Source: Meandrina meandrites (lineage: Eukaryota; Cnidaria; Anthozoa; Scleractinia; Meandrinidae). From it: DNA of 64,000 nucleotides. The position numbers were made by a program, and so were the translations under genes. Positions 1 through 10,700 of the stretch are shown here, piece after piece. The number at the start of each line of letters is the position of its first letter. Positions within the stretch are counted from its first letter, which is position 1. Below the pieces are notes generated by a model. That model was not told where the DNA came from. It worked only from the letters and a program-made list of their open reading frames with translations, and did not search any database. The DNA lies in assembly GCA_963693305.1 (NCBI GenBank), contig OY855907.1, positions 30,689,801 to 30,753,800 of the forward strand, in the 5' to 3' direction.

Positions 1-1521
1 AGCTGAAGTCTGTTTTTATTGTGAGAATCTGTTTATACCTCAGTCATTTATAAACGAATTCGAAGTTGTATCGTTTTTCAGACCTTTCCGTAGGCTTACA
101 TATTTATAAATTCCATTATTTCTTAATGCTGCTTTCAAACCTCTTAGCTTTAATCACTTTTGTACATTTTGTACAGACGTTGTCTATTAAATGTTTGGAT
201 TCAAATGCTGTGTTTTAGTTTATAGTGGAGTAAACTGTAAAATTCATTTTTGGATTTTCATTTGAAAAGAATATTAAATTATTGAACTACATGTACTCGG
301 ATCAAAAACACGTTTCGCCTTCGCAAAATATTACAAACTACACTTATACTGAGGAAAATCTCGCAAACTGAACAAGTCCAAACCAAAACTAGTAAAACTA
401 CTCAATGACACTGCACACTAAAATGAATTTAAGCGATTTATTATCCAACTGCTTTATTTTCGCTCGCATTGTTTATTCAGTGAGTGTATGTTAAATCTCC
501 TACGCGTGATTTAAGATTCGTAAACAATTCTTTACGCCGGTTTCGTTGCGTGTTACCTGTGCCTGGGTGAGTGAATTCAGACTTTTACTACCGCACATTT
601 GCTTACCAGAAACAAAGAAAATTCATTTAGTTCTCTATGTAAAATTCTCTAACGTATTAAGCAACGTGTACGATAAAACAGAATAGTTAATCATGGAACC
701 AAAACAAGACGGCTCAAACTACATCATTACATTGTTCGCTTGTTAGATAGCGAGCACCACTTCGAAGTCACAAACTGCCACAACTCACACAAAAAACTGC
801 TTTAAAATAACTTGCATAACCGGCTCGAAATGAATTTGCCAGGTTTGTTTTGCGGCCGTGTTTTTCTTTGTTGTGGCGTGAACTCATTTTCTTTAGCCGC
901 GTGTTGACTTTTTTTCGCGCTGTTTTTTTTTTTTTGCCTTGAGTTGATTGTGTTGCCTTGACTGTTTTGAAGTAAATCAAAACAAATTTCCTTGCCTTCA
1001 TCGAGGTCCTTTTTTACACTGATTTGCTCTAGGAGGTTTATTCGTGTACAGTAAAAGTTGTAAAAAGTTTTTATACTAAAATTTGATATGTGCGCCTCCG
1101 TGCATAAATGGGGAACCCAATAAAGTGCAGGGACATCAAAACACTGTAAACTCAAGCAAAAAATTAATAAATGGGAGCTCCGCTTTTAGGCCTGCCTAAA
1201 TCTATATATTACTTTTCTGTCAATATAGAAATAGTTCGTAAAGAAATAATGAATCATGAAAATTTATAGGAAAAGAAAATCACAGTGTAATCGCTTTTAT
1301 ATGTTTGAATTTGGTCTAATCAAAGCAGTAATATTCTGTGAGACATATAACATAAATGGTAATTTCATTTACTTGTTGCATTCATTCGTGTCCTATATAT
1401 AGGACCATTAGCTTTGAACTGAAAACCTCTTAAATTTTCCAACGTAGAATACTGCTGTCGTTGTTCTTGTCTGCTGTTTACATTTTCAGTTTTAAATCTC
1501 TCCCCTGTGTGCCTTTTTCAG
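1..1521. other. Intronic/upstream sequence without a supported gene
   Basis: This is AT-rich sequence ahead of the first visible exon of glutamate receptor gene A. Short minus-strand ORFs at 768-1155 are low-complexity lysine-rich translations of a poly-T/T-rich stretch and show no splice context, so they are not called. By comparison with gene B, three more 5' exons should exist, but none is recognisable here, so the 5' part of gene A lies to the left of the window. Confidence 0.6.
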
Positions 1522-1727
1522 AGCGTCGTTTGCATGAAGCTGGTAATTTCCATGCCATCTCCCGGACATCAAAGCTGACTGTGAATCTAGTTCAACTTTC
1601 TGAGCAGGAAAAGAATGAAGATCCATCAGCGCTAATATTGAGAGCAATGGAGCAAATAGAAGACTTTGAAACTGAAGTTATCCTGCTTTACGTGGAGAAA
1701 GAAAACATTGAACTTATGTTACAACAG
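1522..1727 (+). CDS. Gene A exon (amino-terminal domain)
   Basis: The 206-nt exon sits between a ttttcag acceptor and an ACAG/GTAG donor. It begins with the last two bases of a codon. It encodes [12 protein letters not shown] and [19 protein letters not shown], closely matching gene B exon 53764-53969, which is also 206 nt. It is a receptor-family ligand-binding (periplasmic-like) segment. Confidence 0.85.
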
Positions 1728-4700
1728 GTAGTTATCATCTTTATCTCTTTAGAATCATTTCTGCCACCTGGTTAGCTCAATTGAGAGAGCGCCAGACTTC
1801 TGTGCGGGAGTTCGAGGGTTCGAGCCCCAAATCGGACAAACACTCAGGGTCTTAAAGTAACTGAGGAGGCTTTGCCTTTGTGACTAAAAATGGTTAGACA
1901 TTCTAGTCTTCTCGGATAAGTACTATAAAAAGTAGGCCCCGTCTCCTGTTTTTTTTTTCAGTGTTATTTGGTCAGCAGGGGACGTTAACAAACCCGCACA
2001 CTTATCGTAAAGAGTAGGGCACGGTGTTGGTCTGGCCTTGTTTCATTAATCCCATTAAGCCTTTCCCCTCATGGACAGAAATGTCTGAGAAAATAGCTAT
2101 AACTATGGCTATGACTATTTCCCTCCTTGTCTGATGACGTTAAGTGCACTACTTATTATCCTATCTGGCCTGCTACATAACTAAATTTGGTATTCAGCCA
2201 CTTGTTTGCGTTTCTGAACAAATGACTCTTTACTTTACTCAGTAGTGAATACTCCTTAATTGAAGAACCTTTGTCCAGTAGCATTACATCATTACGTAAA
2301 ACATTGAAGATGTGTTATTTTTAACATTTTTTCTTTAGATGTAATAAATAACAAAAATTGCCGTGGTACTAACTTTTCATTTCTCCTTCATTTTGTGGCA
2401 GAAACCTTGTAAACACAAAGAAATCTATAAATGGATTATTCAGGGAGAGGTTTGACAATGAACTGCAACTTTTTTAAAATAAAAATGTATATGCAATAAT
2501 TTAAAATGTTACGCGCTCCAATGGATCGTTTTCACGTGACGTCACGGAGGCCATGTTGGTGGACAAGATAGATAGACTTTCCCTCCGTTGGGAGCTGAAT
2601 TCTATTTTTATGTCAATTCCGCGCAAAAATTTTGTTTCGTTTTGTCCACCAATATGGCCGCCTTGTCGCGACTGTCACGTGAATGAAAACCATCTGTAGC
2701 TGTTATCACAGATGAGCCTGCAACAGTATGATCTTTTGTTCATACAGTGTGATCGTCCGGGTGAGTGTAGTTCCAAGAAGAACTGTTGTTGGTGACTGAC
2801 GTTTCGACAACCTTTGCGGAAAAGTGAAAAGTTGTTGTCACTCGATGATGTTATAAGTCTGGTCCGTTGAAACTGATTGGTCAGTTTAGCCGTGATGTTA
2901 TTGGCTGTAAGACTTGTGTTAAGTCCGTCAACAGTACTTGGTCAGTTTCGATCCGTCTGTTGTTAGTCAAATTAAGTCGTTCTGTTTGTGGTCTGTTCGT
3001 CGGTTTTGTTTATGTCGTGAATAAGTCGTTTGTAAAGTGCCGGTAGTTGTTGACATCTGTTGATAGGCGTTTGTTCTAAGTTTGTGTATCAGCTTTCTAG
3101 AGTCAGTCGTTGAAAATATTCGTACTGTAGGTTAAACATTCAGCGGAGTCCCAGTCGATTTTGTGATTAGTAAGTCGATGGTGTTCAGAAATGTGATTGT
3201 TGACATCACGATTTCTAGTCGCTCGTTTGTGTTCAGTCAGTCTCGTGTTGAGGTTTCTACCAATCCCTCCAATGTAGCAGTTTCAGTAGTTCAGTGAGTG
3301 TTTCGTGTAACGAAGTCAGCGTTGTAGTTGTTGTAATAAAAAACACGGTCAAGGTATTTCAATTTGTTTTCGTCAGATAAACTGTCCGTTGTGTCACAAA
3401 CTAGTTGCCCTCGAGTAGTATAGCCGGGGTCAAACGAATACCACCTTGGGTGCACCTAAATTTTTCACCTCTTCACGAGACTAGTAGTCAGGGACCAAAG
3501 CCAAACCATGCTCGCATTGCTCGCAGGTTCGGCTTTGATCCCTGACTATAGTCCCGTAAAGAGGTTAAAAATTTAGGTTTACCAAGGTAGTATTCGTTTG
3601 ACCCCGGCTATACTACTAAGGAAAAAGAAAGGGAGTGAAAGGAAATGAAAAGGGAGTGAAACCCAGGCGGGGACAAGCAATTAGAGAATTGACACCGTGC
3701 AGTATAAAAGTTTTTCAATTAGGTTATAATAATTAATTATTAAAAAATATTTTTCTATAATATACGATGGACGAAATAGACTTCGAATCTCTTGAAAATG
3801 TAGACCACGAATCTCTTGAACAAGAACTTGCGAGAATAGACCCGGAAGTGTTGCGCTATTTATCGCAATTACTTCCAGAAAACGTCCCTGCTGTTAAAAA
3901 GATAATAAGGAATGCGTTGGAAGAACCAATCCCAGAAGAAACAAAGAAGCGATTAAAACCGCCTTTAAAACCAAAACCTTACCAACCAATAGCACCTCCA
4001 AGAAAAAGGAACAGAAGACAAAAAATAATTAGACAGTTTAAACTTCTGAGGGAGTTTGATCCCATCCACCCGCAAAACATAAGAAATGTGGCAGACTACC
4101 AGAATGAGGTTGAGGATAAGTACGAGGACGAAACAGCTGAGGGTGTAGAAAAGATAAAAGGTAGGCGTTATATTCGGTGGCGCTTCAAAAAGAATCTGGA
4201 GAGAGACCAAACATCAAAATTCATGGAAAAAATAAGAAAGGACGTAAGAACATCATTTTACATAAGGTACGTTTTTGCATTTAATTTGCGCAACATTGAA
4301 GACGGAACCTTTCTTACCTTCTACCAAAATGAAAAAGGCTCCCGATGGATAAACAAGCTAAAAGACGCGGAAAAATGGCTGAGGGAAAGGGAGTCTGAAC
4401 GTCTGGAAGTAGAAAGAATCGAAAGACCAGACACAAAATGGGTCTTCGACCACTACTATGCTGTTGATGTAAAAGTTGTGCTCGACCGGCAACCACTGAT
4501 GGGGACAGGCCCATTACCTGACTGGCTGCGCAACCTTGCACGCGGGAATCATGGAATGGTGACACTGGACACCTATAGAGATAACATGTGTCTATGGCGT
4601 TGTATCGCTGTGCACAGAGGAGCTAGGCCAGATCGAAGCACAAAAGTAGCACAAGGTCTGGTCAAGAGTTTCTTCAAGCTCAGGGATACGCCGACGAACT

Positions 4701-7700
4701 GTGTAAAAACCTCACTTGATGAATTGGAAAAGGTAGAAATGCATCTGAATAAGGGTACTGCTTTCTCAGATTGGCTTGGAATCAGAGTTTATATACCAGA
4801 GCGTGTAGATGATAAAGAAGTTGTATGGCACCTCACAAGAAATCCTGTGGCTCAGTTTAAAAACGTTATGTCAATCGGTATTTTTGGAGAGCATTTATTT
4901 TTGATAAAAGACATTACAAAGTTGGCGAAAATTTATGCATGTATTCATTGCCACGCAAGATTCACAAAATCTTGCCATCTTCAACGTCATGCAGATAGAT
5001 GTGCCCAAGGAAAAACTGTAATAGATTGCCCAGGAGAAAAGGTCGAAGCACCAGCGACAGCTTATGAGAAAGCATTTTATCCAAAACATCAAGCCTCAAA
5101 AGAATCAATTCAGTGGCTTGAGTATGTAGCAAAGCATTGGAAAATCCCCATTCACCATGCAATGTCCGGGCATGGAGGAGAACGTTGGATAGAGAAAAGA
5201 CCAGTCGATGGCTACAACCATGAGAAAAAGCTGGTGTTTCAATACCACGGCTGCTACTGGCACGGTTGTCCAAAATGTTACCACGATCGTGACAAAATAA
5301 TTGAACGCGGCGACAGAACGCGCGAAGATCTTTTCCAAGCAACAAATAGGAGAACAGCTTATCTCAGAAAGGCAGGTTACAGAGTGATTGAGTGTTGGGC
5401 TTGTGAAGTCGGAGAAAAATATGTCGAACAACTGCCAGAAGCAAAAACAAAAAGTTATCCACACGCGATCTTGTACGATTTTGAGGCGTACGGAGACAAA
5501 AATCAGCGAAAGGAGCCGACGGCAACACTCACAATCGAGAACGCACACGTTCCAATCTCAGTGAGTATCGGTGACACTCTTGAAAGAAAGCCAACCCATA
5601 TCTGTGAAAAAGATCCCGCAGAGCTGGTCCGTAAGTTTATGGAAGAGCTGGAGAGACGCGGAAAAAACATTACGAAACAAGTAAGAGATGAATTTATGCC
5701 GGCAGACGTAAACCTGCTACCAAAAGACCAGAGGAAAAAGATAGAAGAATGGTGTGATCAGGTCCCAGTACTGGGATTCAACTCTGGGACTTACGATCTG
5801 AATCTGATCAAAAACTACTTCGCAGAGCGCCTTGCGGGCACAACCAACAAAGTCAGAGTGGCAAAGCACGGAAACAAAATCATGTTCTTACTAACTTCTG
5901 GCTTCCGTTTCCTTGACATAATCAACTACCTCGGCCCGGGGACTAGCTACGAGAAATGGGTAAAGGCCTACGAGTGCAAGGCAGAGAAATCGTGGTTCCC
6001 ATACGAGTGGTTTGACAGACCAGAAAAGCTGGATTACCCAGGATTACCGGATTATTTAGATTGGTATTCAAAGTTGAAAGGAGACTTTGTACTGAAACTG
6101 TCAGAATAGAAAGCCAGCAAAAAGACGTTTCGAGAAGAGGGAATGAAAACCATCAAAGACTGGGTGCGTTACTACAATAATCTCGATGTCGCACCCGGTC
6201 TTGAGGCACTGCAAAAAATGAAAAACTTCTACACTGAGAAGGGAATCGACATCTTGAAAGACGCTGTCAGCATCCCAGGTGTGAGCTTACACTACCTGCT
6301 AAGGGGAGCTATTGAACGCAACGCGGATCTTTACAGCCCAAGCAAAGAAGCATATGATATGTTGAAAGCAGCAGTTGTTGGAGGGCCAAGCCTCGTTTTC
6401 ACAAGATACCTCGAAGTCGGAAAAACAAGAATAAGATCACATCAAATAGCGGAACCAAAACTTTGTCAAAACATCCTCGGATATGACGCCAACGCCCTGT
6501 ATCTCTCAACAATGCTCAGAGAAATGCCCTGTGGAAAAGAAAGAGTTGTACACTACACAGGCGAATACCAAACAGACGGCGCGCCTGTACTAACGCACAG
6601 ACTCAAAGAAAGAAGCTGGTTCGGCTATGCTGAAATAGACATAGAGATTCCAAATCACTTACATCGAAAGTTCGAGGAAATGTGTCCGTTCTTCTACAAC
6701 AAAGTGGTGCCAGCAAAAGCTGTCCCAGAGCATATGCTGAAATACTTGCGTGATACAGGAAGAAAACGCGGAGAAGATAAGAAACTCATGGGAACGTTGT
6801 CAGCACAGAGGATGCTTGTGTACGCCCCTCTACTACTCTGGTATGTGAATCACGGTGCAGTTATCAAAAGGGTTTATCGAACAATTGACTACCAACCGGC
6901 AAAGATCTTTCCCTGGTTTGTGGAACAAGTCACGGAGGCTCGCCGGACAGGAGATGTGGAAAAAAGCAAAGCACTGCTGGCTGAGGTATTCAAACTGTTG
7001 GGAAACAGTGGGTACGGAAAGCTCATCGAAGCCTTGGAGCGGCAAACAAACGTCATTTACACCAAAGATGAGAAGGTAGTCGACAGAGCCTTGCGAAGCG
7101 CGTATTTCTCAGATCTTGATGAGATAGGGGAGGCGTATGAGTTGGAAAGTCGGAAGCCACGGATCACAATAAGAAGACCGTTTCAGATTGGAATCGCTGT
7201 CTATCAGCTGGCAAAGTTAAGGATGTTGGAATTCTATTACGACTTCCTTGACAGGTATTTTGACAGAAAAGATTTCGAGCTGATACAGATGGACACAGAC
7301 AGTAACTACTTGGCCATCTCCGGTAAGAAACTCGAGGACATTGTGCGACCAGAGCTGAAAGAAGAATTCGAGGCACAAAAAAAGAATTGGCTGGCATGGG
7401 ACAAGTGGAGCGGTCGAACACCTGGTCTGTTTAAGATGGAGTGTGAGGGGGACCGGATGATTGCGCTCTGCTCAAAATGTTATTTTATTGACGACCGGGG
7501 TGAAAAAAAGAAGTTCAGCACAAAGGGAATGTCGAAGAAGCAAAACAATATAAACTGGCAGCGTTTCAAGACAGCGCTGGAAGGAAGCAAGGATATGGCA
7601 ACAAACAGAGGGTTTCGGATGCGGGATGGGAATATAGTAACTTACGAGCAGGAGAAGCTGGGGTTGAGTGCATACTATGACAAACGATGGGTGCTGCCCG

Positions 7701-10700
7701 ACGGAATACACACCGAACCAATTGAATATCACATTTAAGTGGGTAGCAACTCAGTTGCTGATACCCCACACCCCCCTAGGTAACTTTGGCTGGAGGTAAT
7801 TGTGTGTTTGGAGGTACAACAAGCAGTTCTTCACGTACAAAGCCACGTTTGGGTCCGTCATGTAAATAGTAGAGAACGGGCTGATCAGGTTTGGTAAAAG
7901 AACGTTCAAGGTTGTAAACTTTCAAAGACCAGATTGGATCAGTGGCTCTTTTCACACCACCTTCAAGCTCGCCAGGTTGGTACAAATATCGAACCAAAAC
8001 TATGGAGGGGAGCTTTTTTTCATTTTCTCCAACAGGTCGCAAATATTTGGTTGCTGGTTGGGATACCACAGCCTTTTCTTTGATAGCAGCAGCAGGTTTC
8101 ATACCAATCAATCGAGTGACTTGGTTGTTCAGAGCAGAAACAACTGAGGGAAGCCTTTTTACCCACTCAGTGGACCGCTGACCCTCATTGCTACGCATTT
8201 CAACCGCGTACTGATACCCGAACAAACGCTCAGCCAAGGTACGATTGAAACGTTCAACGATAGCTTGGTCTCTGTGTATTTCAGGGTGGCCGCGTCTGAT
8301 AGAAGTTTTGTGATTCTCCATTTCTTTTGTAACAGCGCCCATAAATTCACGCCCAGGATCAACCTGCAGAATCTGTGGCCACTTCAGAGGTCCACGTGTA
8401 TAAATTGTCTTAAAAGCTTTGGCAACCTCAGTAGAATCTTTGGAGGTTAAAGGCTGAGCTTCTTTGAATCTGCTAGCAACATCAACAACGGTAAGCGCGT
8501 ATTTGTAAGTGCTACGGCCCACTTTGTCGTGCGGCAGAAAAAGAAGGTCCGCCTGATGCACTTTGTTGGGTGTAGGCACGTCGAATTTTGGACGAGGAAT
8601 GTAACGCGGTGCGGGGAGGTAGATCTGCCAGAGCGCCTGTTTGAACAACCATTCTTTGGCAACAACTTCAGGAACCTTTGCAGCAGCCGCTAATTTTTTA
8701 ATGGCGGAGATACCTTTCCAGTAACCTTGTGGACTGTAGTAACGCCGCTCTAATTTTCTGTCCATTTAAATAATTATGCGCGGACATATATACATGGCGG
8801 GAAAAATGAGTTTGGGTGACCCTTACGGTGGGGTATTTGCAACTGAGTTGCTCTCCACGCTTAACGAAATGTTGCTGGAAGAGGAGGAAGAGTTAATAAA
8901 AAAAATAAAAGAAATCAAGCCGGAAAAAGATCTTGACGACCTCTACGACCACGAAGGGGTGTGGGGTTTACCCCACGAAGAGATGAGCCACCCTCCCAAA
9001 CCAAAATTATGGTATTTAATTGCAGTACTAAAAAAAGTCGGCATTTCTTTAGAACAGGTCGGTGACGAAATGGGGTTGACCTTTTTGGGTAATGTCATTT
9101 GCCAGTTCAAGCTGTTAAATCTCAGGTCGTGTAACTACGTTTGTTTTTTATACAACTATTTTCAAAAGGTCTCACCTATCGATTGGCCGGCGAAAAATGC
9201 AATACTGAAAAAGCTCACGAAAAGATTGCCGAAGATGCGACAAACCAGAAATAAAGCGGATAAAAGTTTCAACGAATGGTGGAGAGAAGAAATGTTAAAA
9301 CAAATTATTTATTACAGGTATCAGGTAACAGCAACTGAGTTGCTAACCACCGCGATTAAACAGCAGTTGACTTAGATGTTCTGTTAACCTTTACCCCCAC
9401 TCCACCGTCAGTGTGGTTTGAAAAACGCAGTTTTGTCTTTGCAGTTGTAAAGGTGTTGTACTTTTTCACAATATCTTGGTACTCACCGTCAGAGATTACA
9501 CCATCTTCAAGAGCGGTTGATATGAGAGAGTTGATCGTGCTCAGCGTAGCTTCAGCCAGGGTCTGTATTTTTTCGTGTTTTTTCGCTTTCCGCAGGAAAA
9601 ATTTGATGGCGACCATGCAGGAGGTTGACACCAATGAAAACAAGGTGGCAGTTGCGATTAAAGGGCCGCCAACAGCAACGCCAACCGCAGAAAGAGAAGC
9701 GGCGAGCCCAGAGCCGGTAAGAATGGTAGCGACTCCGCCTGTAAATGCACATACCGTTTGGCAACGTGTGTGCCACCGTTTGAATTTGGCTGAGGTTTCG
9801 TAGTAGTGCACCAACTGGTTTTCCAAATTCGTCTTTATCAATTCTATTTCAGCCCGCCTGAATTTTGATGCAGAATCCATTTCCTATATATGTGTTTAAA
9901 AAATGTGTAATCTAATCGCAATATTGGTTATGCCATTTTCCATTTTTATATACAATCCGATTACATGGCCCAGTTGTATTTTTAGGGTGTGTCCAAAACT
10001 TTTTGCTGAACAGACCGGTTTTCGTGTTAAAGGCACCTTTTGCGATGTCACCACTCCAATACTTTTTAAACAAATCCTTATCACCACCTGTGATAGCCAT
10101 GATTGCAGCAGCCACATCTTGAGACTGTTGAAAGCCCGGAATTTTTTCGCCGATCTTTTTATTGATCGTTTCACCGACACCCAAACCCACCTTTTGCTTC
10201 GAGCTGATTGCGTTGCGCGCCGCGGTGTGACCCCATTGCCGTTTGTTTTTGGGAATAGCGTCAAGCGCCTTCACCATTTTTTTGTCTGCATCATGTTTGC
10301 AGCCTTTCTCATTTTTCTTGCCTGCACAGACGGCATAATCAACGTCATGCTGCATTGCAACTGCGTCCGTGGCGCCTGTGGGTTGCTGGTATATCTTCAA
10401 GATCTTTCCCGTCTTGGGGTCGTAAGAAAGCTGTTTTTCAAGAGGATTGTACGGTCCTGTGTAGTTATGACCAGGAAGCCTCCACCCCTTTTTTGGCTTA
10501 GGCAGCTTGCCGATGGCTTTATGCAAATCAAAAGCCCCACCGCGGGGTCGTTCATAAAGAGGGTTTGTTGGGTCATCTACTCTATTACCCGCATAAATTC
10601 TCATATCATAATTACCACCACGTTGGGTACCCCCACTAATAAACCGTGTCTTGGTAATGCCACAACTTGCGCATTTTACTTTTAACATTCTTCTACCATT

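Noticed and set aside
768..1155. Two minus-strand ORFs
   Set aside because: They are Lys/Gln-rich translations over homopolymeric T with no family resemblance or splice context.
9903..10685. 260-codon plus-strand ORF
   Set aside because: It lies opposite the PLA2-domain gene, has no motif and no promoter-like box.
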